From Clostridiales bacterium (GTDB lineage: Bacteria; Bacillota; Clostridia; Christensenellales; Aristaeellaceae): a stretch of 64,000 bases of DNA. The translations under genes were made by a program, and so were the position numbers. Location: the NCBI GenBank assembly GCA_012523405.1, contig JAAYIN010000095.1:1-64000 (forward strand), given 5' to 3'. This document shows, in pieces, positions 16,271 through 25,554 of the stretch. The notes under the pieces are model-generated. The model saw nothing but the letters and a program-made list of their open reading frames with translations. It was not told where the DNA came from and searched no databases. The first letter of the stretch is position 1. Each line of letters starts with the position of its first letter.

Positions 16271-17194
16271 ATGATTACTACCGTGTGTATGAATCCATCC
16301 TTTGATAAAACCGCTTCTGTTGAATCGCTGGAGAAGGGTACTGTAAACAGACTTAACAACGTATCAGTTGATGTAGGCGGCAAAGGGATTAATGTTGCCG
16401 TTGTGCTCAATCGACTCGGAATTGATGTCAATTGCGTGAGTTGCCTTGGCGAAACAGATGAAGCTTCCTTTATGCACCTGATCAAAAAAGAACATATCGC
16501 GCTTAAATATCTCACTGTACCTGGTGAGATACGAACGAATCTTAAACTCTTTGATCAAAACGAGAAAGTCATCACCGAGTTTAACGAGCCCGGACTAGAG
16601 CTGGATGAAGAGCAGCTACAGTCGTTTATCAGCCTGCTATCGCAAACGGCTGAGCACAGTGAATATGTCGTGCTTAGCGGTCGATTGCCGCTTGGTTGTC
16701 CGGAAACAACCTATCAGCGATGCATGCAAGCAGTCGATGGGAAAAAATGCGTACTTGACGCTGCCGGTGATTCACTCCTGCATGGCATTAAAGAGCATCC
16801 GTTTTTAGTGAAGCCTAACCTACCTGAAATGGAATCCATCATGAAAAATGAACTTCGCACACTTCGCTCTATTCGTGATGCAGCGCTATTTTTAATGGAG
16901 TACGGCGCTCAAAATGTCATTGTCTCCATGGGCAAGTATGGTGCACTATCAACCAATGGGTCACAAACTTTTTTTGCACCAGCATTGATGGTAGAAGCAA
17001 AATCCACAGTCGGTGCAGGAGACGCTATGATCGGCGGGATTATGATGGGGCTTGCACGCGGCGAGAGCTTATCCGATTCATTCCGTTATGGTGTAGCGGC
17101 AGGCGCTGCGAGCGTCATGACCGAAGGAACACAGCTACTGCGCGTGAGTGATTTTGAAAATTTATTGCCAAAGGTAACAGTGCAGGAAGTATGA
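16271..17194 (+). CDS. 1-phosphofructokinase / tagatose-6-phosphate kinase family (PfkB)
   Basis: A 307-residue PfkB-family sugar kinase. ITTVCMNPSFDKT and VDVGGKGINVAVVLNRLG are the N-terminal family signature, and STVGAGDAMIGGIMMGLARG is the C-terminal signature with the catalytic Asp. This subgroup phosphorylates fructose 1-phosphate or tagatose 6-phosphate; there is no fructose PTS or tagatose gene alongside, so the substrate stays open. The ATG at 16271 lies behind AGGAGG at 16258-16263. Its TGA stop overlaps the next gene's ATG. Confidence 0.88.
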   Translation: MITTVCMNPSFDKTASVESLEKGTVNRLNNVSVDVGGKGINVAVVLNRLGIDVNCVSCLGETDEASFMHLIKKEHIALKYLTVPGEIRTNLKLFDQNEKVITEFNEPGLELDEEQLQSFISLLSQTAEHSEYVVLSGRLPLGCPETTYQRCMQAVDGKKCVLDAAGDSLLHGIKEHPFLVKPNLPEMESIMKNELRTLRSIRDAALFLMEYGAQNVIVSMGKYGALSTNGSQTFFAPALMVEAKSTVGAGDAMIGGIMMGLARGESLSDSFRYGVAAGAASVMTEGTQLLRVSDFENLLPKVTVQEV

Positions 17195-17673
17195 AAAAAC
17201 CGATCGAACGCCAGTTTATCCGCTGCGGACAACGCAATAAATGGATGCTAAAGGATGATCTAATCGCCTTAAGACCAGCATCCTATCACAGGCGGGTAAG
17301 CATCATGAATGCGAAATCAATGATCTTTGAGATTATTGACATTCAAAGCAGAAATGTAGCAGGGGAAATTGCGCTTCGCATAGGCGAAAGCGATAGTTTG
17401 TTTTATCTTGGCCATATTGGGTATCATATTAACCCGCCTTATCGCGGAAAGCATGCAGCGGTTCATGCCTGCCTGCTTTGTTTTCCTTTGCTCAGAGAGC
17501 TTGGCATGACGTCAATTGTTTTGACTACCGATGTGGATAATATCGCCAGTATGAAAACCTGCGAATACTTAGGCTGCGAATTAGAGAGTACTGTGGAAGT
17601 GCCCTATTGGTGCAGTGCAGAGTACACCATAAGTACAAGAAAACTACGTTATGTGCTTGAAATACCCGAATAA
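17191..17673 (+). CDS. GNAT-family N-acetyltransferase
   Basis: A 160-residue protein with a GNAT core: GHIGYHINPPYRGKHAAVHACLLCF in the strand-4/helix-3 region (the acetyl-CoA loop appears as PPYRGKHAA) and NIASMKTCEYLGCELE as the closing motif. The substrate is unknown. It starts within an ATGA overlap with the sugar kinase gene, so the two are co-translated; whether they share a pathway is unclear. Confidence 0.85.
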   Translation: MKKPIERQFIRCGQRNKWMLKDDLIALRPASYHRRVSIMNAKSMIFEIIDIQSRNVAGEIALRIGESDSLFYLGHIGYHINPPYRGKHAAVHACLLCFPLLRELGMTSIVLTTDVDNIASMKTCEYLGCELESTVEVPYWCSAEYTISTRKLRYVLEIPE

Positions 17674-17767
17674 AGATGAGCAATCTGCTCAAAATGCGTT
17701 AATAGCTTTTCTTTTTGCATAAGATAGGGTAAAATACCATGGGAAGATTCGGAAAGGTGGTGCTTCT

Positions 17768-18565
17768 TTGGAAGCGATAATTCATGGTTGTCGTTTGTTT
17801 TACCGTATGCAAAAGAAAGAAGATACCCAAGCTCCTACGATTCTACTGCTCCATGGCTGGGGATGCGATAGCTCCATGTTTTCATTCATTGAAAGTGATC
17901 TGTCTGCAAGCGCCTCAGTATGTTCATTGGATTTCCCTGGTCATGGTAAAAGCGATGAACCTCCTGAGCCTTGGGGGGTACCGCAATACGCTGAGCAAGT
18001 CAAAGAACTGCTATCACAGCAATCCATCGATCGTGTGCATGTCGTTGCCCATTCATTTGGAGGACGTGTAGCGATCTATTTGGCGTCTACCTACCCTGAT
18101 TTAATTGACAAGCTTGTCATCACAGGGGGCGCAGGCATCAAGAAACCACTCTCTGATTCACAGCTTAAGCGCCAACAAACGTTCAAGCGGTATAATGCCG
18201 TTCTTAACTCCATGAAGAACATTGCGCCGCTTGCAACAACCGCTAACAAAATGCAAACCTCTTTGCGCAAGCGCTTTGGCTCTGCTGATTATATCAAGCT
18301 AGATGAGGTTATGCGTCAGAGTTTCAGTCAAATCGTCTCGCTTGATCTGTACCCAAATCTGGCGAATATCAAATCCTCCACGTTGCTAATATGGGGGAGT
18401 ATGGATACGGAAACCCCCTTATGGATGGGTGAGCAGATGGAAAAAGAGATTCCTGATGCAGGTCTTATTGTTTTTGAAGGCCGCACACATTTTGCATTTA
18501 TTGAGGAGTGGCAACGTTTCCTAGTCATTATCAAGGAATTCTTTTTTGGGGGTAATAACGCGTGA
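17768..18565 (+). CDS. Alpha/beta hydrolase
   Basis: A 265-residue alpha/beta hydrolase with the oxyanion motif LLLHGWGCDSSMF, DFPGHGKSDEP, the nucleophile elbow HVVAHSFGGRVAIYLA (Ser in GHSFGG-like context), an acid-loop Asp in LLIWGSMDTETP and the catalytic His in GRTHFAFIE. The full triad is visible, so it should be active as an esterase or lipase-like enzyme; the substrate is unknown. The TTG start at 17768 lies behind GGAAAGGTGG. Its stop overlaps the GTG start of the MurF-like gene, which suggests a cell-envelope connection. Confidence 0.9.
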   Translation: MEAIIHGCRLFYRMQKKEDTQAPTILLLHGWGCDSSMFSFIESDLSASASVCSLDFPGHGKSDEPPEPWGVPQYAEQVKELLSQQSIDRVHVVAHSFGGRVAIYLASTYPDLIDKLVITGGAGIKKPLSDSQLKRQQTFKRYNAVLNSMKNIAPLATTANKMQTSLRKRFGSADYIKLDEVMRQSFSQIVSLDLYPNLANIKSSTLLIWGSMDTETPLWMGEQMEKEIPDAGLIVFEGRTHFAFIEEWQRFLVIIKEFFFGGNNA

Positions 18566-20187
18566 GTACACTATCGTCTGAATGGCGAATCATTGCAAAA
18601 TGGGTGTTGGCTATGATACCCGTGCTATCCTCCTTGCTTGCTGCAGGGGGAATTTTGCATTACTTCCAACTAGAGAGTTATCAGTTCCCGGGCTTTTTCA
18701 GAACGCTAAAGCGCAACTATCAAAAGAGCATATTTCCGGGACTTTGCGTAACGGTGACAAGCCTTCTCCTATACTATATTTTCTACTCTGTGTGGGATCA
18801 GTCATCCAATACTGTGATCTTGCTCCTCATTCTCATGTTACCTATCTCAGCTTTGATTGGCTATATAATCAAGCGAATATTTACTGTGAAGAAAGCCAAG
18901 AAGAAGTTTGCTTATACAGGCAGAGTCAAGCGCTTGTATGTGGTGTTTTTCATTGTGATGACCATCATCTCATATGCATTATCAACATTGCCATGGGCTA
19001 TTTTGCCTGCCATGTGGCCTATCCTGCTCCCGCTCGTGGCTGCGCTAGCCGGTTTGCTCGCCTGGCCAATTGAAAAAATCATCAGCGAGTGTTATTTCAG
19101 AGATGCGCGCAAGAAGCTTCTCGCTAACCCAAAGCTCATCCGAATCGGGATCACAGGCAGCTATGGCAAAACATCGGTCAAGTACATTCTTGGCACGATT
19201 TTGAGCGAGAAATATCCAACGCTTATTACGCCCGCCAGCTTCAACACGCCTATGGGTGTTACACGGACAATCCGCGAGAAGCTAACCCCATCCTATCAGG
19301 TGTTTGTCGGCGAGATGGGCGCAAGACATGTTGGTGACATTAAGGAAATGTGCCGGCTTGTACATCCTACGATCGGTATTGTTACCTCCGTTGGACCTCA
19401 GCATCTGGAAACATTCAAAACCATAGAGCGCGTTGCTAAAACAAAGTATGAGCTGATCGATAAGCTTCCCAAAGAAGATTCTCATGCATACTTTTACGAC
19501 GATCAATCGTTTTGCAGACAGATGTACCATAAGACAAGCAAAAACAAGACCTTATGCGCCAAGGACTCACCATCTGCCGATGCATGGTTTAGCGATGTGT
19601 CCGTGTCTGCACAAGGCAGCACTTTCATGCTTCATATCAAGGACAAAGGGAGCATTGAGTGCCAAACAAAATTATTAGGTGAACATAATATCCAGAACAT
19701 CACATTGGCAGCAGCAGTGGCCAGTGATCTTCATTTGTCCCTCAAGCAAATTTCTCACGGAATAGTGAAATTGCAACCGATACAGCATCGTCTCGAGCTG
19801 CTTAACCACCAAGGAAGCTTCACCATCATCAACGATGCATTTAACAGCAATCCAGTGGGAGCAAAGGCTGCGCTTGAGGTGCTCAAAGGTTTCCCATCTC
19901 GCCGTATCATCATCACACCTGGTATGGTTGAGCTTGGAGAAAAAGAAGAAGCGTATAATCGTGAGTTTGGTAAGAATATGGTAGGTTGTGTGGATGTTGC
20001 GATTATTGTTGGCAAGAACCGCGCAACGCCCATCATTGAAGGTTTGCTCGAAGCTGGTTTCCCAAAAGATGCGATTCACCGCGTGGATAGTCTGGATCAA
20101 TCCACCGTGCTTCTTCATTCTATGGTATTGCCAACTGATACCGTCTTGTATGAAAATGATTTACCTGATAATTATCAGGATGCCTGA
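18562..20187 (+). CDS. MurF-type ligase with N-terminal membrane domain
   Basis: MurF adds D-Ala-D-Ala to UDP-MurNAc-tripeptide. This 541-residue protein is longer than standard MurF because about 170 N-terminal residues form five or six membrane segments. The ligase part has the ATP loop IGITGSYGKTSVKYIL, the TPASFNTPMGVTRTI motif, GEMGARHVGDI, the SVGPQHLETF His motif, GEHNIQNI and DAFNSNPVGAKAAL. It starts with GTG overlapping the hydrolase stop and is followed 23 bases later by ddl, whose product D-Ala-D-Ala is the MurF substrate. This is strong context for a peptidoglycan role. A classical murF may exist elsewhere in the genome. Confidence 0.9.
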   Translation: MSTLSSEWRIIAKWVLAMIPVLSSLLAAGGILHYFQLESYQFPGFFRTLKRNYQKSIFPGLCVTVTSLLLYYIFYSVWDQSSNTVILLLILMLPISALIGYIIKRIFTVKKAKKKFAYTGRVKRLYVVFFIVMTIISYALSTLPWAILPAMWPILLPLVAALAGLLAWPIEKIISECYFRDARKKLLANPKLIRIGITGSYGKTSVKYILGTILSEKYPTLITPASFNTPMGVTRTIREKLTPSYQVFVGEMGARHVGDIKEMCRLVHPTIGIVTSVGPQHLETFKTIERVAKTKYELIDKLPKEDSHAYFYDDQSFCRQMYHKTSKNKTLCAKDSPSADAWFSDVSVSAQGSTFMLHIKDKGSIECQTKLLGEHNIQNITLAAAVASDLHLSLKQISHGIVKLQPIQHRLELLNHQGSFTIINDAFNSNPVGAKAALEVLKGFPSRRIIITPGMVELGEKEEAYNREFGKNMVGCVDVAIIVGKNRATPIIEGLLEAGFPKDAIHRVDSLDQSTVLLHSMVLPTDTVLYENDLPDNYQDA

Positions 20188-20210
20188 TAAAGGTTTTGGA
20201 GGGGTTTTGT

Positions 20211-21422
20211 ATGAATAAAATTCAACTGGGTGTTGTTTTTGGAAGCCGCACTTGCGAACACGAGGTATCCATCATCAGTGCCGTGCAGCTCATGCGTGCT
20301 GCCAATCAGCAAATCTATGATTTGATTCCCATTTACATCAACAAAAAAGGGGAATGGTACACGGGCGATCCGCTGTTTGACATGGCTAGCTATACACCTT
20401 TTGATGAAAATAAAAAGGGAATTATTCGTGTTAACTTGGATGTCACTGCCGGCTCAGGCGCGTTGACTACAGTTGAGCGCGGCAAAGGTCTATTTGGCAA
20501 GGACAAGGAAACCATTGTTGCAAGGCTTGATTGTGTGATCCCTGTGATGCACGGCATGCATGGCGAAGATGGTACACTGCAAGGGTTGCTTGAAATGTGC
20601 AATATTCCCTATGCAAGTTCAGGCGTTGGCGCTTCTGCGATGGGCATGGATAAAGTCTATATGAAGCAGTATTTTAAGGGCGGCAATTTCCCTGTACTAC
20701 CCAGCTGCTGGTTCCTGCGTAAGGCATGGGAAAAAGATCAAGAGGCTATTCTTGATGACATTGAAAAACAACTCCCATATCCAATTTTCGTCAAACCTGC
20801 ATCTCTGGGTTCATCCATCGGCGTCACTAAAGCAACCGATCGCAAGTCCCTTGAAGACGCTCTGGACCTAGCCTTTGAATTCGACCGAAAAGTGCTGGTC
20901 GAGCAGGGGCTAAACGAGCCGCTCGAGCTGAATTGTTCAGTGCTTGGCTATAACGGGGATGCGCATGCCAGCGAAATCGAAATGCCAGTTTCCGGCGGCG
21001 ATTTGCTTACATTCATGGATAAGTACGGCAGCGGCGGCAACTCAACAAAGGGCATGGCCTCTTTGAAGCGTATTCTGCCAGCTCCAATTGAGCCCGAGTT
21101 GCGCGACGAGATCAAGAAGCTATCTGTTGATATTTTTAATGATATGGACTGTAAAGGCGTTGTCAGGATCGACTATATGTTTGATGCTGATAGCAATAAG
21201 GTCTATATTACAGAGATCAATACCATTCCAGGATCCCTTGCGTTCTATCTATGGGAGAAAACTTCCATGCCCTATGCACAGCTCATTGACAACATGGTCA
21301 AGTTCGCAATGGAAGCCCAGCAAGACAAAGACGACAGCAACTTTGCTTACACCTCCGACATCCTAAGCAGCGTAACGATTGGCGGCAAAGCAGGTGCAAA
21401 AAGCGGGCTTAAGAACGCTTAA
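20211..21422 (+). CDS. ddl: D-alanine--D-alanine ligase
   Basis: Ddl joins two D-Ala molecules with ATP. The 403-residue protein has GVVFGSRTCEHEVSIISA at the N-terminus, VIPVMHGMHGEDGTLQGLLE, PIFVKPASLGSSIGVTKA in the ATP-grasp domain and VYITEINTIPGSLAFYLWE (metal-binding Glu and Asn) at the C-terminus. It is of the longer subtype seen in vancomycin-type and some clostridial enzymes. The TIPGSLAFYLW segment is characteristic of the family; residue-level D-Lac or D-Ser specificity was not tested. The ATG at 20211 lies behind GGAGGGG. It is paired with the MurF-like gene. Confidence 0.95.
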   Translation: MNKIQLGVVFGSRTCEHEVSIISAVQLMRAANQQIYDLIPIYINKKGEWYTGDPLFDMASYTPFDENKKGIIRVNLDVTAGSGALTTVERGKGLFGKDKETIVARLDCVIPVMHGMHGEDGTLQGLLEMCNIPYASSGVGASAMGMDKVYMKQYFKGGNFPVLPSCWFLRKAWEKDQEAILDDIEKQLPYPIFVKPASLGSSIGVTKATDRKSLEDALDLAFEFDRKVLVEQGLNEPLELNCSVLGYNGDAHASEIEMPVSGGDLLTFMDKYGSGGNSTKGMASLKRILPAPIEPELRDEIKKLSVDIFNDMDCKGVVRIDYMFDADSNKVYITEINTIPGSLAFYLWEKTSMPYAQLIDNMVKFAMEAQQDKDDSNFAYTSDILSSVTIGGKAGAKSGLKNA

Positions 21423-21437
21423 TTACAAAGGAGAACT

Positions 21438-23309
21438 ATGGTAGATTTAGCGAATATCAAAGATCCTGCGGATGTAAGACGATTAAGCCAAGAAGAATGT
21501 GAAGTACTAGCAGATGATATCCGCACCAAGATTATTCAAACCACTTCTCAAAACGGTGGTCATTTATCCTCTAATCTAGGTGTGGTCGAAATAACACTTG
21601 CACTTCATCGTATCTTTAACACGCCGACTGATAAGATCGTTTTTGATGTGGGTCACCAAGCATATGCCCATAAGTTAATTACCGGTCGATATGATGTTTT
21701 CGATTCTCTCCGCACATTTGGCGGTATATCAGGATTTCCAAGGCAATGCGAAAGTGAATATGATTGCTTTGAAGCAGGGCATGCCTCAACGGCTATTTCT
21801 GCTGCCCTTGGGCTCGCGCGTGCAAGAGATGCCAAAGGCGATAAAAATCATGTAATCGCAGTCGTGGGCGATGGTGCATTGACAGGCGGCATGTGCTATG
21901 AAGCACTCAATGATTGCGGAAACACCAAAACAAAGCTCATTGTCATCCTCAATGACAATGAAATGTCAATTGCTCAGAATGTTGGTGCACTTAGCAAGCA
22001 TTTATCTGCACTGCGTTCCAGCGCGAGCTGGGTAAGTACAAAAAACCGCGTGAAATATAGGTTGGTTAAGATACCATTAATTGGTGAAGCGCTCTCGCGC
22101 TCCATTCATCGAGTCAAGCAAACCATTAAAAGAGTATTTATCGACGAGGGTTTCTTTACGACTCTCGGCTTTCGTTATATCGGTCCAATTGACGGCAATG
22201 ATTTAAATGCACTGGAAATCGTATTGGATAGAGTCAAGGATATTGATGAGCCCGTCGTCATTCATTGCTATACAAAGAAGGGCTATGGCTACAATAAAGC
22301 AGAATTAAAGCCTGAAGAATTTCATGGAACACCTCCGTTCTTTGTTGATAACGGAAAAGTAAACGCAGGGAAAAGCATCAGCAATGGTGACATCGCTAAC
22401 CGTAAGCTTATCCAAATGGCAGAGGAGGATGCACGAATTCAGGTCATTACCGCCGCTATGCCGCTTGGCACAGGCACTGATTCATTTCAAGCATTGTTTC
22501 CGCAGCGTTTCTTTGATGTTGGCATCGCAGAAGAGCATGCTGTCACAATGTCGGCTGGCATGGCAGCTGGGGGAATGAGGCCTTTTTTCTTTGTCTATTC
22601 CACCTTTCTGCAACGCGGCTATGACCAAGTGCTGCATGATGTATGCATTCAAAATCTACCCGTGATCTTCATGATCGATCGAGCTGGTTTATCCAACGAA
22701 GATGGGCAATCGCATCAGGGGCTCTACGATTTTGCTTACCTGAGGCATATTCCCAACATGAGTGTTCTCGCGCCTGCAGATGCAAACGAACTGACGCTTA
22801 TGATCCAAGCTGCCCATAGCCTTGGTTCACCGATCTCAATTCGCTATCCCAAAAATGCCGATACACTTCCGGATGGCTATCAAATTGATTCGTTTGAAAT
22901 CGGAAAATGGCAGACGCTTCGAAATGGCAGCACTGCCGCGCTTCTTAGCGTTGGTTCAATGACATCGGCTGCGCTACGCGTTGCAGACCAGCTTGAGCGC
23001 GAAGGCATTGAGTTGACCGTCATCAATGCATCCTCCATTAAGCCGCTTGATTCCGCTTGTTTAGACCAAGTGTTTGCAAGCCATGTACCAATCTTTACGG
23101 TTGAAGAACATATGCTTCTTGGAGGGTTTGGCAGTGCGGTGCTTGAATATGCTGCCAAGTCAAACCTTCAGCCTCAAATCAAACTCATCGCAGTTGATGA
23201 TCGATATGTGCAGCATGGTGATCATGCTAGTCTCTTGCGCGATGTGCATTTGGATGATGAAAGCATCATATCCACCATTCGCGATACAATTGTACCAAAG
23301 GCGGTTTAA
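21438..23309 (+). CDS. dxs: 1-deoxy-D-xylulose-5-phosphate synthase
   Basis: Dxs condenses pyruvate and glyceraldehyde 3-phosphate using thiamine diphosphate, the entry step of MEP isoprenoid synthesis. The product is 623 residues. Motifs are HLSSNLGVVEITLALH, DVGHQAYAHKLITGR, the TPP-binding VVGDGALTGGMCYEALN with LNDNEMSI, GIAEEHAVTMSAGMA and DRAGLSNEDGQSHQG. It sits directly before tlyA, nadK, argR and recN, an order widely kept in Firmicutes (dxs-tlyA-argR-recN). The ATG follows AAAGGAGA. Confidence 0.97.
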   Translation: MVDLANIKDPADVRRLSQEECEVLADDIRTKIIQTTSQNGGHLSSNLGVVEITLALHRIFNTPTDKIVFDVGHQAYAHKLITGRYDVFDSLRTFGGISGFPRQCESEYDCFEAGHASTAISAALGLARARDAKGDKNHVIAVVGDGALTGGMCYEALNDCGNTKTKLIVILNDNEMSIAQNVGALSKHLSALRSSASWVSTKNRVKYRLVKIPLIGEALSRSIHRVKQTIKRVFIDEGFFTTLGFRYIGPIDGNDLNALEIVLDRVKDIDEPVVIHCYTKKGYGYNKAELKPEEFHGTPPFFVDNGKVNAGKSISNGDIANRKLIQMAEEDARIQVITAAMPLGTGTDSFQALFPQRFFDVGIAEEHAVTMSAGMAAGGMRPFFFVYSTFLQRGYDQVLHDVCIQNLPVIFMIDRAGLSNEDGQSHQGLYDFAYLRHIPNMSVLAPADANELTLMIQAAHSLGSPISIRYPKNADTLPDGYQIDSFEIGKWQTLRNGSTAALLSVGSMTSAALRVADQLEREGIELTVINASSIKPLDSACLDQVFASHVPIFTVEEHMLLGGFGSAVLEYAAKSNLQPQIKLIAVDDRYVQHGDHASLLRDVHLDDESIISTIRDTIVPKAV

Positions 23310-23312
23310 TCA

Positions 23313-24122
23313 ATGGCAGACAAAATACGAGCAGACTTAGCCCTTGTCAGGCAAGGTCTTGCAGCAAGCAGAGAGCGTGCGCAAGCGATGATAATGGCTG
23401 GTCAGGTGTACGTCAAAGAAGTTAAAATCATTAAATCATCTGACAAAGTCGATGAAAGTGAAGAACTGATCGTCAGAGGACATATCCATCCCTTCGTGGG
23501 TCGCGGCGCATTAAAACTAGATAAAGCGGTCAAAGCCTTCGGTGCTGATGTTGAAGGTGTGATTGCAATGGACATCGGCGCTGCAACAGGCGGATTCACT
23601 GATGTTCTGCTTCAAAATGGCGCAAAGCACGTTTATGCAATCGACGTTGGATATGGTCAACTTGACTGGAAAATCAGAAATGATGAGCGTGTTACCGTAC
23701 TTGAACGAACAAATGCGCGTTACCTCACCGAAAAGGAAATACCAGAAGTGCCAAGTATCACAGTGATGGATGTTTCGTTTATATCTGTGAAGCTCATCTT
23801 GCCGGTTGCAGCTGCGCTTATGCAGAAAAAAGGGATATTCTATATTCTGATCAAGCCGCAATTTGAGGCCGGACGCGAGTTCGTAGGCAAAAAAGGGGTC
23901 GTACGCGATCCCAAGATTCACATTCAGGTCATTTCTGAAATTGCATCATTTGTGCCGAGCTTCGGCTACCGGATGGCGCAGATCGATTTTTCGCCCATCA
24001 CCGGACCAGAAGGCAATATCGAGTATATTACGCAGCTTCTCCCTCAAAATGAAAGCCCTGCTGTCACGCAGGATCGAATTGACGAAGTTGTTGCGCTTGC
24101 TCATAAAATGCTTGCCAAATAA
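23313..24122 (+). CDS. tlyA: TlyA family rRNA 2'-O-methyltransferase
   Basis: A 269-residue protein with an N-terminal S4 RNA-binding domain (RADLALVRQGLAASRERAQAMI, residues 4-25) and a FtsJ-like methyltransferase domain. The SAM loop is MDIGAATGGFTDVLL, followed by AIDVGYGQLDWKI, VMDVSFISVKLIL and LIKPQFEAGRE. In mycobacteria TlyA methylates 16S and 23S rRNA and affects capreomycin sensitivity; the Firmicutes YqxC group is less studied. It is called hemolysin A in older annotations. It follows dxs by 3 bases. Confidence 0.93.
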   Translation: MADKIRADLALVRQGLAASRERAQAMIMAGQVYVKEVKIIKSSDKVDESEELIVRGHIHPFVGRGALKLDKAVKAFGADVEGVIAMDIGAATGGFTDVLLQNGAKHVYAIDVGYGQLDWKIRNDERVTVLERTNARYLTEKEIPEVPSITVMDVSFISVKLILPVAAALMQKKGIFYILIKPQFEAGREFVGKKGVVRDPKIHIQVISEIASFVPSFGYRMAQIDFSPITGPEGNIEYITQLLPQNESPAVTQDRIDEVVALAHKMLAK

Positions 24123-24148
24123 CCGTCATTATGCACAATCACGTCTAA

Positions 24149-24177
24149 TTGCATAGTTATGCAGTGTGTGTTATAAT
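24149..24177 (+). promoter_or_regulatory. Promoter of nadK-argR-recN
   Basis: TTGCAT (24149-24154) and TATAAT (24172-24177) are 17 bases apart. Transcription would start near 24184. An ATG at 24183 would then not be inside the message, so the ATG at 24204 is the better nadK start. Confidence 0.75.
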
Positions 24178-24203
24178 ACCTCATGGAAAGTAGGCGTTTG
24201 CCG

Positions 24204-25049
24204 ATGAAAAAGGTGTATATGGTTATGCACCAGCACAAGCCCAATATGATCGAGCTGCTAAAGACGATCGTTCGCACCTTTAATGAGGCTGATATTCAAG
24301 TTTCTTGTGAGCCATGGCTTTTGAAATGCTTGGATTCTGATCTCGCATCTTTATTCTGTGGTGATCCTCCTTTCGCGTGCGAAGCCATCGTTTCAGTAGG
24401 CGGGGATGGCACCCTCCTTCGCGCCAATATACTGTCAACGGAGCACAATATCCCGCTGCTGGGTATCAATGTTGGCACGATTGGGTTTTTGGCAGAAGTT
24501 GAACTGGATCAGCTTGAAATAGCTTGTAAGCTGCTGCGAAATGACGAGTATACACTGGATGCACGCATGATGCTTAAGGCAGTTGTCAATGGTTCTACCT
24601 TTCTTGCGCTCAATGATGTTGTGCTAAGCCGCGGCGGCTATACAAGGTTAATTGGTCTGAATGCATGGGTTGATGCTGATCATATTGGTCGCTTCATTGC
24701 TGACGGCCTAATTGTATCAACGCCAACAGGTTCAACAGGGTATTCGCTTTCAGCAGGCGGACCGATTATCCACCCGGCAGTTGACTGCATGCTGATCACG
24801 CCCATTTGTGCGCATTCATTGCAGCATCGACCGGTTGTTGCCGCTGCCTCGCAGTGCATCACGGTGAAGCTGGATAAGGATCATAATACAAAAGCAATGA
24901 TCTCCATCGATGGGCAGAAGATGTTCGAACTAGGCGAAGGACAAGTACTGACCATCACACGATCAGAGCGGCGCACTCGTTTTATTCGCTTTGAGCCAAA
25001 GAGCTTTTTTTCCAAAATCAGAATCAAACTCTCAGAGTGGAGTTGCTGA
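24204..25049 (+). CDS. nadK: NAD kinase
   Basis: NadK phosphorylates NAD to NADP with ATP. The 281-residue protein has the hallmark VSVGGDGTLLRA with the catalytic Asp, GINVGTIGFLAE, the LNDVVLSR motif (Asn-Asp in place of the common Asn-Glu), DGLIVSTPTGSTGYSLSAGGP and a C-terminal DGQ motif SIDGQKMFEL. The start choice is explained by the promoter 27 bases upstream; an earlier in-frame ATG at 24183 is less likely. The gene is inserted between tlyA and argR, as in many Clostridia. Confidence 0.95.
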   Translation: MKKVYMVMHQHKPNMIELLKTIVRTFNEADIQVSCEPWLLKCLDSDLASLFCGDPPFACEAIVSVGGDGTLLRANILSTEHNIPLLGINVGTIGFLAEVELDQLEIACKLLRNDEYTLDARMMLKAVVNGSTFLALNDVVLSRGGYTRLIGLNAWVDADHIGRFIADGLIVSTPTGSTGYSLSAGGPIIHPAVDCMLITPICAHSLQHRPVVAAASQCITVKLDKDHNTKAMISIDGQKMFELGEGQVLTITRSERRTRFIRFEPKSFFSKIRIKLSEWSC

Positions 25050-25075
25050 TATATTGACTGAGGAGCGTGCAACGG

Positions 25076-25525
25076 ATGAAATCATCCAGACAAATTGCCA
25101 TTTTAGAAATTATCAACGATCAATCTGTAGAAACACAGGAAGATCTAGCAGATAGATTAAAAGCACACGGATTTCAAGTAACGCAGGCAACCGTATCGCG
25201 CGACATTAAGGAACTGCGGCTTGTGAAAGTTCTATCTCCAGATGGTGCCTACCGATATGCCACTGCTGATAAGACCGAAAACGGAATCAATGACAGGCTC
25301 ATTCGCATGTTCAGCGATACCGTGGTCAGTATGACCAGCGCATATAATCAGATCATTATCAAAACGATTTCAGCAAGCGCAAATATTGCTGCTGAAACCA
25401 TTGATAGCTTGCAATGGCCAGAGATTCTTGGCACAATTGCAGGGGACAATACCATTTTGATGATTGTTCGAAGTGTTGATGACGTAAAGCCCATCATGGA
25501 GCGGCTTAATGCACTATTACACTAA
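25076..25525 (+). CDS. argR: Arginine repressor ArgR
   Basis: ArgR is a hexameric arginine-dependent regulator of arginine synthesis and breakdown. The 149-residue protein has the winged helix with ETQEDLADRLKAHGFQVTQATVSRDIKELRLVKV (in two parts) and a C-terminal arginine-binding and oligomerisation domain ending GTIAGDNTILMIVRS, which carries the Gly-Asp-(Asn/Asp)-T motif. The ATG at 25076 lies 10 bases after GAGGAG; the GTG at 25067 is too close. The gene lies next to recN as in Bacillus (ahrC-recN). Confidence 0.96.
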   Translation: MKSSRQIAILEIINDQSVETQEDLADRLKAHGFQVTQATVSRDIKELRLVKVLSPDGAYRYATADKTENGINDRLIRMFSDTVVSMTSAYNQIIIKTISASANIAAETIDSLQWPEILGTIAGDNTILMIVRSVDDVKPIMERLNALLH

Positions 25526-25554
25526 TCCAGACAAACGAAAGGAACGTGCGATCC

